DNA of 64,000 nucleotides. Source: Marinobacter nanhaiticus D15-8W (GTDB lineage: Bacteria; Pseudomonadota; Gammaproteobacteria; Pseudomonadales; Oleiphilaceae). Numbering within the stretch: position 1 is the stretch's first letter; every line of letters begins with the position of its first letter. This document shows positions 35,917 to 45,459 of the stretch, piece after piece. The position numbers and the translations under genes are program-made. The notes beneath the pieces are model-generated. The model had not been told where the DNA came from and ran no database searches. It saw only the letters and a list, made by a program, of their open reading frames with translations. The stretch lies in assembly GCF_036511935.1 (NCBI RefSeq), contig NZ_AP028878.1:4836001-4900000 (forward strand), written 5' to 3'.

Positions 35917-36789
35917 ATGAGTCACAGTCTTCCCGCCGACGCTGCGATTGCCTTCCAGGGGCATCGAGGCGCCTACTCCCACCTGGCTTGCCAGAAGGTC
36001 TTTCCCGACCACGCCGTTCAACCCTGCACCAGCTTTATCGATGCCATGCGGGCGGTGGAAAACGGCATGGCGGCGCGGGCGATGATTCCCCTGGAGAACT
36101 CCACGGCGGGCCGGGTCGAGGAAATCTACCGGCTGATCCCGGAACTCAAATTGCACCTTGTCGGTGAACATTTCGAACCCGTGGACCATTGCCTGATGGC
36201 TCGGCCCGGCACGCGCATCGACGACCTGAAGACCGTGGCCTCGCATCCCCAGGCCCTGGCTCAATGCGCCCGACACATCGAATCCCTGGGACTTAACGCG
36301 GAAGCCATGCTGGATACCGCTGGCGCGGCCCTGGCGGTGAGTGAAGGCACCGATCCAACCCGCGGCGCCATCGCCTCGCGACTGGCGGCCGAACTCTACG
36401 GGCTGGAGATCCTCGACGACCAGTTCCAGGATGTGAAGGGTAACACCACCCGTTTCATCATCCTGTCTGGCACCGAGATCCTGCCGGAGTTCCGTGCTGA
36501 CCAGGCTTATATCACCTCCATCGTATTCCGCGTGCGCAACATTCCCGCCGCGCTCTACAAGGCCCTGGGCGGCTTCGCCACCAACGGGGTCAACATGGTA
36601 AAGCTAGAAAGTTACATTTTGGGGAGCAGCCTGAGTGCCAGCCAGTTCCATGTGGATATCGAAGGCCATGTGGACCAGCGCCCCCTCCAACTGGCCTTGG
36701 AGGAACTTCAGTTCTTCGCCGAGGACCTGCGCATTTTGGGCACCTACGAGGCCCATCCGTTCCGTGCCAGCCGCCAGTTCAGGGACTGA
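35917..36789 (+). CDS. pheA: Prephenate dehydratase (monofunctional)
   Basis: The 290-residue enzyme converts prephenate to phenylpyruvate. The N-terminal dehydratase domain has AFQGHRGAYSHLACQ and the catalytic NTTRF motif. The C-terminal ACT domain contains GALYKALGGFATNGVNMVKLESY in a slightly altered form, the site for feedback inhibition by phenylalanine. There is no chorismate mutase domain. The ATG at 35917 gives the usual N-terminus; the ATG at 35827 would add 30 unlikely residues. Confidence 0.88.
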   Translation: MSHSLPADAAIAFQGHRGAYSHLACQKVFPDHAVQPCTSFIDAMRAVENGMAARAMIPLENSTAGRVEEIYRLIPELKLHLVGEHFEPVDHCLMARPGTRIDDLKTVASHPQALAQCARHIESLGLNAEAMLDTAGAALAVSEGTDPTRGAIASRLAAELYGLEILDDQFQDVKGNTTRFIILSGTEILPEFRADQAYITSIVFRVRNIPAALYKALGGFATNGVNMVKLESYILGSSLSASQFHVDIEGHVDQRPLQLALEELQFFAEDLRILGTYEAHPFRASRQFRD

Positions 36790-36792
36790 ATC

Positions 36793-37122
36793 GTGACGCT
36801 GGGCCAACTCTTCCTGCTATTCCTGGTTATCTTCGGCGCCTGGTACTGGTGGCGCGCCAAGGAGATCAAGGACCTGGTGCTGCAGGCCGCCAAGCAATAC
36901 TGCAAGACCATGGACGTGCTGCTGCTCGACGACGCCATCTATCTGCGGGGGCTCTGGTTCAAGCGTGATTCCGAGGGCCGCGTGCGCGTATGGCGCCGGT
37001 TCCTGTTTGAATTCACCGCGACCGGTGAGGAGCGCTATACCGGCCGGGCCATTCTGCTGGGCAAACGTATCGAGCATATCCAGTTGGATGCGCACCGGAT
37101 GCCGCCCTCAAATCTGCACTAG
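36793..37122 (+). CDS. DUF3301 family small membrane protein
   Basis: This 109-residue protein uses a GTG start three bases after the pheA stop. It has one N-terminal membrane segment (LGQLFLLFLVIFGAWYWW) and the DUF3301 pattern LAKQYCKTMDVLLLDDAIYLRGLWFKRD. Its function is unknown. Its position immediately behind pheA implies co-transcription. Confidence 0.85.
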   Translation: MTLGQLFLLFLVIFGAWYWWRAKEIKDLVLQAAKQYCKTMDVLLLDDAIYLRGLWFKRDSEGRVRVWRRFLFEFTATGEERYTGRAILLGKRIEHIQLDAHRMPPSNLH

Positions 37123-37453
37123 TGCCTGTCCACACGAATTTCCGCTTCCTGCCTCCCGTTCTAAGAGCAGTCAGGTCGCGGCACGTCGATCATCGGGCTA
37201 CGTATTACCTGGCGCGCAAAATGTGATCAGCACACGCCGTGTGTTTCAGATGTCTCAAGCGTCCGTTCGGCCCATCGCAGCGTAGATCCAGAGAGAACGT
37301 CGGGCTCCCTTGCTCCACAGGCTGAGGATGCAGCATAGTTAGGGAACGCCGATCACCGCCGGTATTCTGGCCCGCCGCCTGCAACGGACGACGACAGGCC
37401 CGGATCACCGCCACCCGCCTGCCCGACGTGACACGACGACACAGGGAGCACGC
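37123..37453. other. Intergenic stretch without recognised features
   Basis: I see no gene, clear hairpin or repeat. The promoter of the next gene should be here; a GGGAG site lies just before its ATG. Confidence 0.4.
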
Positions 37454-39118
37454 ATGAGCGACAAAGCACCGATCAAGGGTTCGGATCTGTTCATCAAGGC
37501 TTTGGAACAGGAAGGGGTCGAATACATTTTCGCCGTACCCGGCGAGGAAAACCTGGACCTACTCGAGTCCATCCGCAAATCGAGTATCACGCTGATCATC
37601 AATCGCCACGAGCAAGCCTCCGGCTTTATGGCGGCCACCTACGGCCGGCTGACCGGTAAGGTGGGCGTTTGCCTCTCGACGCTCGGCCCCGGAGCGACCA
37701 ACCTGATGACGGCAGCAGCCTATGCCCAGCTCGGGGCCATGCCGATGCTGATGATCTCGGGCCAGAAGCCGATCAAGTCGTCGAAGCAGGGTCTGTTCCA
37801 GATCATCGATACCGTCGATCTCATGCGCCCGCTGACCAAGTACACCCGGCAAATCAACAACGCCAATACCATTCCGGCAAAACTGCGCGAAGCGATGCGG
37901 CTAGCCAGCGAGGAAAGACCGGGTGCCGTACATCTGGAACTACCGGAGGACATCGCCATCGAGATGGCGGACGCGGATACCCACATCTTCAAACCGAGCG
38001 ACGCCCGTCGCCCCTCTGCCAGCACCAAAAGCCTCGAGCAGGCCTGCCAACTGATTCGTGAGGCCAAGCATCCGCTGATCATGATCGGCGCAGGGGCGAA
38101 CCGTAAGCGCATCTCCAAGGCACTGATCCGTTTCGTCGAGTCCACCGGCATCCCCTTCTTTACCACGCAGATGGGCAAGGGCGTGGTGGATGAACGCCAT
38201 CCCCGTTACCTGGGCAGCGCAGCGCTCTCCGATGGCGACTTTGTGCACTGTGCCATCGACCACGCGGACCTGGTGGTCAACGTTGGGCACGACGTGGTGG
38301 AAAAACCCCCGTTCTTCATGAAGCCTGGCGGCAAACAGGTCATTCACGTGAATTTCAGCCCGGCGGACGTCGACCCGGTGTATTTCCCGCAACTGGAAGT
38401 GGTGGGCGACATCGCCAATAGCGTGGAGTGGCTGGCCGATCACTGCGGAACTTGCGAAGTTCATGACTTCGACGAATTCTCGCGGGTCAAGAAAGCGGTC
38501 GAGAAGCACCTCACCGAGCGGGTCGATGATGATCGTTTTCCCATTATTCCACAGCGTATCGTCGGGGATGTGCGCTCGGTCATGCCGGAGAACGGGATCA
38601 TCGCCCTGGATAACGGCATGTACAAGATCTGGTTCGCCCGCAACTACAAGGCCTACGACAACAACACCGTCCTCCTGGACAACGCCCTGGCCTCCATGGG
38701 CGCAGGTCTACCAAGCGCCATGGCCGCAGCCATGCTCTATCCGGACCAGAAGATCATGGCGATCTGTGGCGATGGCGGCTTCATGATGAATAGCCAGGAG
38801 CTGGAGACGGCCGTGCGCCTCAAGTTGAATCTGGTGGTCGTGATCATCAACGACAATGGCTACGGGATGATCAAGTGGAAACAGAACCTGGATGGTTTCG
38901 AGAGCTTCGGCCTGGACTATGGCAACCCGGATTTCGTGCGTTATGCGGAGTCCTATGGGGCGACCGGGCACGACGTGACCTCTGCTGCGAACCTTGCGCC
39001 GACCCTGGCCAGCGCCCTGGATGCTGGCGGCGTGCACCTGGTCCACGTGCCCGTGGATTACAGTGAGAACGAGCGTGTCTTCAACAGGGAGCTGCGGGAT
39101 ATAACCTGCAGTATATAA
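37454..39118 (+). CDS. Acetolactate synthase-like TPP-dependent enzyme
   Basis: This 554-residue enzyme has the TPP-activating glutamate in NRHEQ (Glu53), the central domain with GAGANRKRISKAL, and the TPP-binding motif GDGGFMMNSQELETAV near 437 ending in NDNGYGMIKWKQ. It is the large catalytic subunit type. Lack of an adjacent ilvN suggests the catabolic form (AlsS-like) or a TPP enzyme on another 2-oxoacid. It is a single gene with a strong ribosome site. Confidence 0.85.
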   Translation: MSDKAPIKGSDLFIKALEQEGVEYIFAVPGEENLDLLESIRKSSITLIINRHEQASGFMAATYGRLTGKVGVCLSTLGPGATNLMTAAAYAQLGAMPMLMISGQKPIKSSKQGLFQIIDTVDLMRPLTKYTRQINNANTIPAKLREAMRLASEERPGAVHLELPEDIAIEMADADTHIFKPSDARRPSASTKSLEQACQLIREAKHPLIMIGAGANRKRISKALIRFVESTGIPFFTTQMGKGVVDERHPRYLGSAALSDGDFVHCAIDHADLVVNVGHDVVEKPPFFMKPGGKQVIHVNFSPADVDPVYFPQLEVVGDIANSVEWLADHCGTCEVHDFDEFSRVKKAVEKHLTERVDDDRFPIIPQRIVGDVRSVMPENGIIALDNGMYKIWFARNYKAYDNNTVLLDNALASMGAGLPSAMAAAMLYPDQKIMAICGDGGFMMNSQELETAVRLKLNLVVVIINDNGYGMIKWKQNLDGFESFGLDYGNPDFVRYAESYGATGHDVTSAANLAPTLASALDAGGVHLVHVPVDYSENERVFNRELRDITCSI

Positions 39119-39266
39119 AGGCGAGCCACCGGCTGGCAGGCAACGCCTTCGGCAATCACCTACCCGTGGCCCGCTTAATCACGAGGGTCGATTTCCTATA
39201 CTGACTGACGCAGCCTCGCGATTTCGCCGGGGCGGCGTCAGGAACCATCCAACAAAGACCGGAGCC

Positions 39267-40562
39267 ATGGACATACAAACCGACCACCGTTATGCGATTA
39301 ACCTGAACGTACGCGGCATCCAGCCATCCGCCACCCTCCGTATCAACGAACTGAGCAACCAGCTACGCCAGGAAGGCCAAGACATCATCAAGCTGGGCCT
39401 GGGCCAGTCCCCCTTCCCGGTTCCGGAGCGGGTCACCGAAGCCCTTCGGCAGCATGCCCACCAGAAGGATTACCTGCCGGTCAAAGGGCTCAAGGTGCTG
39501 CGCGAGTCCATTTCCGCGTATATGAATCGTACCCAGCGTACCCGCACGACCTGGGAAGACGTACTGATCGGTCCCGGCTCGAAGGAGCTGTTGTTCATCC
39601 TGCAACTGGCCTACTACGGCGACTTGCTGATCCCGCGCCCAAGCTGGGTGTCCTACGCGCCCCAGGCTCGCATCATCGGACGCTCGGTACACTGGCTACC
39701 GACCCATGCGGAGAACAACTGGCAGCTTACCGCCGAAGAACTGGACATCATTTGCCGCGACGACCCTACCCGTCCGCGCATCCTGATCCTGAACTACCCG
39801 TCCAATCCAACCGGCTGCACCTATACGGACGATCAACTGCTGGCCATCGCCAACGTGGCCCGCAAGTACAACCTGATCCTGCTGTCCGACGAGATCTACG
39901 GTGAAGTGCACTTCGAGGGCCAGCATAAGTCCATTGCCCGCTACTACCCGGAAGGAACGATCATCAGCACCGGCCTGAGCAAGTGGGCCGGCGCCGGGGG
40001 CTGGCGGCTGGGCTGCTTCATCTTCCCGCAAGAGCTGCGCCCACTGCAGGACGCCATGGCCATCATCGCCAGCGAGACCTTCACGGCGACCAGTGCGCCG
40101 ATCCAGCATGCTGCGGTGACGGCCTTCGAAGGGGGCGAAGATATCGATGAGTATCTGCACCAGTCACGCCGCGTCCTCAAGGTGCTGGGCGAATACCTGC
40201 ATCGTCGACTGGAAGCGATGAGCATCTGGAGCCAGCGCCCCCAGGGCGGTTTCTACCTGTTCCCGGATTTCTGCGATTACCAGGAAGCGCTCGCCAAACG
40301 CGACATCAAGACCAGCCCGGCCCTGTGCAGGGCGCTGCTGGAAGACACCGGCATCGCCATCCTGCCGGCAAGTGACTTCGGCTTCGTCCCAGACAAGCTC
40401 AGCGCCCGCCTGGCCTTCGTCGACTTCGATGGCGGCGAAGCCATTGCCCTGGCCGCCAGCGACTTCGCCGATCGCCCGCTGGACGACGCCTTTATAGACC
40501 AGGCCGCTCCCCGCCTGAAACTCGCGATGGATAAACTGGAGAATTGGCTGAAAAGCCTCTAG
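39267..40562 (+). CDS. PLP-dependent class I/II aminotransferase
   Basis: This 431-residue fold-type I aminotransferase has the substrate and PLP sites in NYPSNPTGCTYTDDQL, LLSDEIYGEVHF and the PLP lysine region TGLSKWAGAGGWRLG. These match the aspartate/aromatic aminotransferase family. The amino acid substrate is unknown. It ends 117 bp before the inositol monophosphatase start. Confidence 0.87.
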   Translation: MDIQTDHRYAINLNVRGIQPSATLRINELSNQLRQEGQDIIKLGLGQSPFPVPERVTEALRQHAHQKDYLPVKGLKVLRESISAYMNRTQRTRTTWEDVLIGPGSKELLFILQLAYYGDLLIPRPSWVSYAPQARIIGRSVHWLPTHAENNWQLTAEELDIICRDDPTRPRILILNYPSNPTGCTYTDDQLLAIANVARKYNLILLSDEIYGEVHFEGQHKSIARYYPEGTIISTGLSKWAGAGGWRLGCFIFPQELRPLQDAMAIIASETFTATSAPIQHAAVTAFEGGEDIDEYLHQSRRVLKVLGEYLHRRLEAMSIWSQRPQGGFYLFPDFCDYQEALAKRDIKTSPALCRALLEDTGIAILPASDFGFVPDKLSARLAFVDFDGGEAIALAASDFADRPLDDAFIDQAAPRLKLAMDKLENWLKSL

Positions 40563-40678
40563 CCCAGCCGACGGGCCCACGCGCTTGCGGGGCCCGCCTT
40601 TCCGCGTTGAGGATTGCCGGACAAACCGGCATGCTGTTCATTCGACCCCCCTCCACCATAACCTCCAAAGGATTGCCT

Positions 40679-41488
40679 GTGCCCCGAGCCACCGCCGCTG
40701 AAATTGCCGATTTTGCCGAGAAACTGGCCCGAGAGGCCGGCGAACTGATCGTACGCGAGCGCAACGAAAATACCCTGCGCACGGATTACAAGGACCAGAC
40801 CGAACTGGTCACCCATGCGGACATCATGGCAGATGACTATATCGCCAAGGCCATCCGCGAGAGGTTCCCGGAGCATCGGCTACTGTCGGAGGAAGCGGCG
40901 CCGGACCGCAGCCAGGCGGAGGACCTGGATACGCCGCTGTGGATTATCGACCCTATCGACGGCACGGTGAATTACGCCTACGGCCATCCGCAAGTGGCGG
41001 TATCCATCGCGTACGCCGACCAGGGCCGGGTGCAGGTGGGTGTCGTGCATGCGCCATTTTCGGGGGAAACCTTTCGAGGGATACTCGGTAAGGGGGCCAC
41101 GCTGAATGGCCAGCCCATTATGAACAGCGGCGCGGAAGACCTGCGCCAGTCGCTGTTCGCCACCGGGTTCCCCTATACCAAGGACAAGCTGGAACCGCTG
41201 ATGCGGCGTCTCAACGCGATGATCCACACTTGCCGCGACTTACGCAGGATCGGCTCGGCCGCGCTGGATATCTGCTGGGTCGCCGCTGGCCGGCTGGACG
41301 CGTACTACGAGAGTGTCAGCCCCTGGGATTTTGCGGCGGCCCGGGTGATTGCCCTGGAAGCCGGCGCCCGTTGCGGGCATTTCAACCCAGTACCGGAAGG
41401 CTACCCGGAAGACCTTTGGGGTCAGGATATCCTGATCTGTGCGCCGGCCCTGTTCGACCGACTGCGCGAGTTACTCCATCGCGCCTGA
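40679..41488 (+). CDS. Inositol monophosphatase family protein
   Basis: This 269-residue protein has the Mg-binding and catalytic motifs DPIDGTVNYAYG and SPWDFAAARVIALEAG of the family, with LLSEEA as the third. It may hydrolyse inositol phosphate or 3'-phosphoadenosine 5'-phosphate (CysQ/SuhB type). The GTG at 40679 with AAAGGA upstream is the preferred start; the frame opens earlier. Its last 18 bases overlap the convergent binding-protein gene. Confidence 0.85.
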   Translation: MPRATAAEIADFAEKLAREAGELIVRERNENTLRTDYKDQTELVTHADIMADDYIAKAIRERFPEHRLLSEEAAPDRSQAEDLDTPLWIIDPIDGTVNYAYGHPQVAVSIAYADQGRVQVGVVHAPFSGETFRGILGKGATLNGQPIMNSGAEDLRQSLFATGFPYTKDKLEPLMRRLNAMIHTCRDLRRIGSAALDICWVAAGRLDAYYESVSPWDFAAARVIALEAGARCGHFNPVPEGYPEDLWGQDILICAPALFDRLRELLHRA

Positions 41489-42301
41489 GGCGCCACCTTC
41501 GCCGCGCACCGCGCGCTGGTCGGCGTAGATCGGACGGAGCAACTCCTCAAGCTCGCCGCTTTCCCGCATGGAGGTCAGTTCGCGATCGAACACCTGCAGC
41601 AACTCTTCACCCCGGCCGGTGGCACGGCTGAACAGCAGATGAAGCGCCTTGCTGTGCAGCGGTCGCGGGTGATGGGTAATCTCACGCCACTGGTTGCGAG
41701 GCAGTACCGCTCGCACCATACCGTAGCCAACCGCACGGTCCTGGGGGTAGAGATCGATACGGCCGTGCATCAGCAGTTTCAGATTGCCCCGATCCTCAGC
41801 AATACGCTTGACGCTGATCCTGCCGGACTGCTCGGCCATCTCGAACGACTGGCCGTAAAAATAGCCCAGTGTCGCGCCGATGGTGAAGGGCTTGAGATCG
41901 GTCATATCATCCCAGGAAAAGTCCAGGCCCCGGCGATGGAAGAACACCTGCTCCCCATCGACGATGGGCGTACTACAGAGATATCGCAGGGAGCGGGCCT
42001 CTGAACAGTAGTACGGCATCATGGCGTCCTGGTCGCCGGTAGCCACGAACTGCGCATTGCGGGTCCAGGGATAGACGTTGAACTCGACGCTATAGCCGGC
42101 GCGCTCGAATACCGTCTTTATGACATGCCCCAGGGGGCCGAAATCGGGTTTGGAGGAATCGACGTAGGGCTGCCAATCACCGGTGGCAATTCGCACGATC
42201 GAGGTGCTTGCGGTCGGGGGCTCCGCAAGGGCGTGGGTTGATAAGCACAGACTGGCCAGGGCCACCAGCAGACTGGAGCAAACCGTTTTGTAGCAGGACA
42301 T
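41471..42301 (-). CDS. Periplasmic solute-binding protein, family 3-like
   Basis: This 276-residue protein has a signal peptide (ending near STHALAEP) and the pattern RIATGDWQPYVDSSKPDFGPLGHVIKTVFERAGY of amino-acid binding proteins, then MPYYCSEARSLRYLCS. It has no adjacent permease or ATPase, so it may be a stand-alone sensor or scavenger. It overlaps the convergent phosphatase by 18 bases. Confidence 0.78.
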   Translation of the reverse strand: MSCYKTVCSSLLVALASLCLSTHALAEPPTASTSIVRIATGDWQPYVDSSKPDFGPLGHVIKTVFERAGYSVEFNVYPWTRNAQFVATGDQDAMMPYYCSEARSLRYLCSTPIVDGEQVFFHRRGLDFSWDDMTDLKPFTIGATLGYFYGQSFEMAEQSGRISVKRIAEDRGNLKLLMHGRIDLYPQDRAVGYGMVRAVLPRNQWREITHHPRPLHSKALHLLFSRATGRGEELLQVFDRELTSMRESGELEELLRPIYADQRAVRGEGGASGAME

Positions 42302-42614
42302 CCTGATATCGCCGAGCAGTGGAGTCTCTGAATCACTCCCTGATTTACGCTACCACGCGATCTCACCGGCACCGGTCCTGCTTTCGGGCACAGGGACACG
42401 GTGACTACTTCCCGGACTACTGGGTCACGCCTGAAGGACAATTCCGCCGCACAGAACGGTCTGCCCATTTATTCAGAGTCCCTGAAGCCGAAACGCGTAC
42501 TTTTGGGTGCCTGGTCGATTGGTTGACCAGATAACCCCTAAGACAAGCCTAGACGCAAATTCCCACCCTGTCCTGGCGCGGGTTCCGGTTTCATGGAATC
42601 TCTTTTTGTGGGCG
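42302..42614. other. Intergenic stretch without recognised features
   Basis: This is the presumed promoter region of the binding protein and the tail of slmA. I see no gene, terminator or repeat with confidence. Confidence 0.35.
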
Positions 42615-43211
42615 CTATTCTGCTGTACGCCAGATACCAAGCGCAAGCGATGACCAGAATTCGTCGAAATGGGCGTCCGGCGCATGCTGGAATGACGATC
42701 GGGTGAAACGCTGGATACGGCCTTCGATCAGGCTCATGTACCATTCTGCGGTGCGCGAGGAGCTGGTTCGGGGACGCAATCCCTGGCGGATCTCGCCTTC
42801 CTTGATCACCTGGCGGGCCTGGGTTTCCAGACGCTCAAACACGTGGGAAACGCGCTGGCGCAGAGCCTTGTCTTCACCTACCAGGGCATCGCCGGTAAGC
42901 ACCCGGCAAAGACCGGGGTTGCGCTGGGCAAAGACCAGCACGAGTTGCGCCTGCTTGCGCAGCCGGGCCTGGGCGTCCTCTTCATCCTGCAGGATAAGCT
43001 GGCAACGGCTGAATACCGCCTCCTCGACGAAGTCGATCAGCCCCTCGAACATCTTCTTCTTGCTGGGGAAATGGCGATAGAGGGCGGCTTCGGTCACTCC
43101 CACCGAGCGCGCCAGGGCCGCGGTGGTTATGCGTGCATCAGGTGCCTGCTCAAGCATTTCGGCCAGGGCATGCAGAATCCGCTCGCGGCGGCTCGGCGTT
43201 TTGTCTGTCAT
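42615..43211 (-). CDS. slmA: Nucleoid occlusion factor SlmA
   Basis: This TetR-family DNA-binding protein blocks FtsZ assembly over the nucleoid. The N-terminal helix-turn-helix region ITTAALARSVGVTEAALYRHFPSKKKMFEGLIDFVEE (about 28-64) is nearly the SlmA consensus, and FAQRNPGLCRVLTGDAL matches the FtsZ-interacting part. The 198-residue length is normal. Confidence 0.9.
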   Translation of the reverse strand: MTDKTPSRRERILHALAEMLEQAPDARITTAALARSVGVTEAALYRHFPSKKKMFEGLIDFVEEAVFSRCQLILQDEEDAQARLRKQAQLVLVFAQRNPGLCRVLTGDALVGEDKALRQRVSHVFERLETQARQVIKEGEIRQGLRPRTSSSRTAEWYMSLIEGRIQRFTRSSFQHAPDAHFDEFWSSLALGIWRTAE

Positions 43212-43618
43212 TCCGGTAATTCCAGCTCCGAAAGATTTTTGATTCTTCTCTTCGGGGACCAGCGCTGTCCCTGTTCTTTGGTGGTCGCGTTACTTTGGCC
43301 ACCGCGTTGCCATGGTGACCACGTCCATCACGCCCGCCTGTTCTTCTATGTCCACTTATACCGTGGCTTTGGGGACTCACTACACGGCGGTAGCGAGCCT
43401 ATCTGGGAGGATAGTCTCCCCTATATTGGGGAAAAAGTGTGTTCCATTTCGTTTCAGACACTTGCAAGGGTGTTGCAGAGCCCCACAAGTGTCAGCGAAT
43501 GGATAAATCAGGTAGTAAGGCAGGATGGGCCGGTGACAATAGGCTTCAACTGGTCACCGGCAGCATTTCTGTGAGGTCAGGACAAGGGGCCGCCCGGCGA
43601 CGAGAGCCCCTTGGCAGG
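43212..43618. other. Intergenic stretch between slmA and thiG
   Basis: Between the slmA start and the thiG stop I find no gene. A weak inverted repeat GACACTTG/CAAGTGTC (43457-43493) encloses GGGTGTTGCAGAG, which resembles the miniature-element ends. Confidence 0.35.
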
Positions 43619-44413
43619 CTAGAAAAACGTCCCGTCGATGGGCGAAGAAGCGCTGGCATAGGCCTTGCGCGGCATCCGGCCTGCCAGCCAGGCTTCGCGG
43701 CCGGATTCGATGGCCAGGCGCATGGCCCGCGCCATACGGATCGGATCGCCGGCCTGGGCGATCGCGGTATTCATCAACACCCCGTCGCAGCCCAGCTCCA
43801 TCGCGATGGTGGCGTCGGAGGCAGTGCCCACACCGGCGTCTACCAGGATCGGCACTTCGGCATTCTCGACGATCATGCGGATATTGTAGCGGTTCTGGAT
43901 ACCCAGGCCGGACCCGATCGGTGCGCCCAGGGGCATCACCGCAATACAGCCCATCTCCTCGAGGCGTTTGGCCATCAGCGGATCGTCACTGGTGTAGACC
44001 ATCACCTGGAAACCGTCGTTGATGAGGGTTTCCGCCGCATCCAGGGTTTCGGGCATATTGGGGTAGAGCGTTTTCTCCTCCCCCAGCACTTCCAGCTTGA
44101 CCAGGTTGTGGCCATCCAGCAGCTCCCGCGCTAATTTGCAGGTGCGTACCGCATCCTTGGCGTTAAAACAGCCTGCGGTGTTAGGCAGGATGGTGTAGCG
44201 ATCCGGCGAGACGACGTCCAGCAGGTTCGGCTCGTCCGGATTCTGGCCGATATTGGTCCGACGCACGGCTACTGTGACGATCTCGGCGCCGCTGGCGTCG
44301 ATCGCCTCGCCGGTTTGCTGCAGGTCGCGGTACTTGCCCGTGCCCACCAATAAACGTGACTGGTAGGTTCGTCCGGCAATAATTAACGGCTTGTCCTGTT
44401 TCGGTTCAGTCAT
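43619..44413 (-). CDS. thiG: Thiazole synthase ThiG
   Basis: The enzyme forms the thiazole phosphate of thiamine from deoxyxylulose phosphate, dehydroglycine and ThiS thiocarboxylate. The Schiff-base lysine lies in NLVKLEV (about Lys106); VAVRRTN, VLPNTAGC and [10 protein letters not shown] are diagnostic. The ATG at 44413 gives 264 residues. Its partner thiS lies upstream but is separated from it by a miniature element. Confidence 0.94.
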   Translation of the reverse strand: MTEPKQDKPLIIAGRTYQSRLLVGTGKYRDLQQTGEAIDASGAEIVTVAVRRTNIGQNPDEPNLLDVVSPDRYTILPNTAGCFNAKDAVRTCKLARELLDGHNLVKLEVLGEEKTLYPNMPETLDAAETLINDGFQVMVYTSDDPLMAKRLEEMGCIAVMPLGAPIGSGLGIQNRYNIRMIVENAEVPILVDAGVGTASDATIAMELGCDGVLMNTAIAQAGDPIRMARAMRLAIESGREAWLAGRMPRKAYASASSPIDGTFF

Positions 44414-44480
44414 GGCGCAATCCTTGTAACGGGCAACAGTGGCCGCCCGGTCAATCATTCGATGGCATGGAATACAAAAT

Positions 44481-44731
44481 AGGCAGCCCTGCGGGCTGCT
44501 CCGAAGCTAAAGAGGGTGTTGCAAAAATGCCGGTTTGCACACATAAACTCCCTCTCCCCTCGCGGGAGAGGGTCTGGGAGAGGGGGAAGCGCCGTCAGGC
44601 GCTCAACCTTGTCAGATGCGGATTCCTGCGAGGCTTTCGCCTCGTCCCCCTCTCTCCAAACCTCTCTCCCGCCAGGGGAGAGAGGCTTAATACCGCAAGC
44701 TTTTGCAACACCCTCTAAAGCGTCGGCTATA
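44481..44731. repeat. Family-2 repeat with a nested miniature element, copy B
   Basis: This copy is in the opposite orientation to the one at 32.5 kb. Its left hairpin is GCAGCCC-TGC-GGGCTGC, and its outer end TAAAGCGTCGGCTATA resembles the TGTAGCGGACGCTTTA end when read in reverse. The family-2 part is incomplete on the left. Confidence 0.5.
44512..44715 (-). mobile_element. Miniature inverted-repeat element, copy B
   Basis: The element is 204 bp, oriented opposite to copy A, and has perfect GAGGGTGTTGCAAAA / TTTTGCAACACCCTC ends. TAAA flanks both sides (44508-44511 and 44716-44719). It lies between thiS and thiG and may affect their joint expression. Confidence 0.82.
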
Positions 44732-44751
44732 TTCTTCGGGTAACTCGGGCA

Positions 44752-44780
44752 TGTAGCAGATGCTTTAGCTTCTGAGGCGC
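44752..44780. repeat. Fragment of a family-2 repeat end
   Basis: TGTAGCAGATGCTTTAGCTT followed by CTGAGGCGCC matches the right end of the 32.5 kb copy when read on the other strand. No full unit is recognisable here. Confidence 0.5.
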
Positions 44781-44852
44781 CGAAGGTGCCCGGGCCTAGG
44801 CATCTTACGCGCCGTCGTTCCAATAACCCGTGAAGATTTGGAACTAGGGTGG

Positions 44853-45053
44853 TCAACCACCCCCAATAGCGTGGACGACCTCAACGCGGTCACCGTCATT
44901 TAGCTGGTGCTCGCTGTGCAGACTGCGCGGCACGATATCTTCGTTGACTTCGACCGCAAGACGTCGTCCGGTAAGCCCAAGGTCTTCGATCAGGGTGGCG
45001 ACAGTGGCTGCAGGGGGCAGCTCATGCCGTTCGCCGTTAAGTTGGATGTGCAC
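44853..45053 (-). CDS. thiS: Sulfur carrier protein ThiS
   Basis: This 66-residue ubiquitin-like protein ends in Gly-Gly-Gly (HAIGGG), the form activated as thiocarboxylate. The start is a GTG at 45053 with a GGAGAG site seven bases upstream. The pattern VNEDIVPRSLH and DRVEVVHAIGG matches ThiS. It is two bases behind the DUF423 gene, and thiG follows across the miniature element. Confidence 0.88.
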   Translation of the reverse strand: MHIQLNGERHELPPAATVATLIEDLGLTGRRLAVEVNEDIVPRSLHSEHQLNDGDRVEVVHAIGGG

Positions 45054-45054
45054 G

Positions 45055-45459
45055 CTAACCACTCTCCGGAATTCGTTTGAATGCAGCAATAATCAGGCAA
45101 ACCCAACCGGCCATAAAGCACAGGCCGCCTACGGGTGTGACAGGTCCAAGCACCGTGAGATCCATCAATACCAGTCCGTAGAGGCTGCCGCTGAACAACA
45201 GGATGCCGACGACGAAGAGCACGGCGCTGGCAATCAACCAGCGTCGGGCCAACCCGAAGCCAGCGAGGACCGCCACAGCCAATAACGCTAACGCATGGTA
45301 TATCTGATAGGTGACGCCGGTCTGGAAAACTTCAAGCCCTCGGGGCGATACGATCTGGCGCAGACCATGGGCACCGAAGGCGCCAGCCATGACGCCGGTA
45401 AGTGCAGCCAACGCGCCAGCCACGAGGGCCCAGCGCAAGAGGGTTCTAGGCGCAGTCAC
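45055..45459 (-). CDS. DUF423 family membrane protein
   Basis: This 134-residue protein has four membrane segments and the DUF423 pattern GAFGAHGLR, YQIYHALALL and GSLYGLVL. Its start is a GTG overlapping the end of apaH by 14 bases. The function is unknown. Confidence 0.9.
   Translation of the reverse strand: MTAPRTLLRWALVAGALAALTGVMAGAFGAHGLRQIVSPRGLEVFQTGVTYQIYHALALLAVAVLAGFGLARRWLIASAVLFVVGILLFSGSLYGLVLMDLTVLGPVTPVGGLCFMAGWVCLIIAAFKRIPESG

Noticed and set aside
43457..43493. GACACTTG inverted repeat between slmA and thiG as a terminator
   Set aside because: The stem is only 8 bp with a 21-nt loop and no T-run. The resemblance of its centre to miniature-element ends is too short to call a fourth copy.
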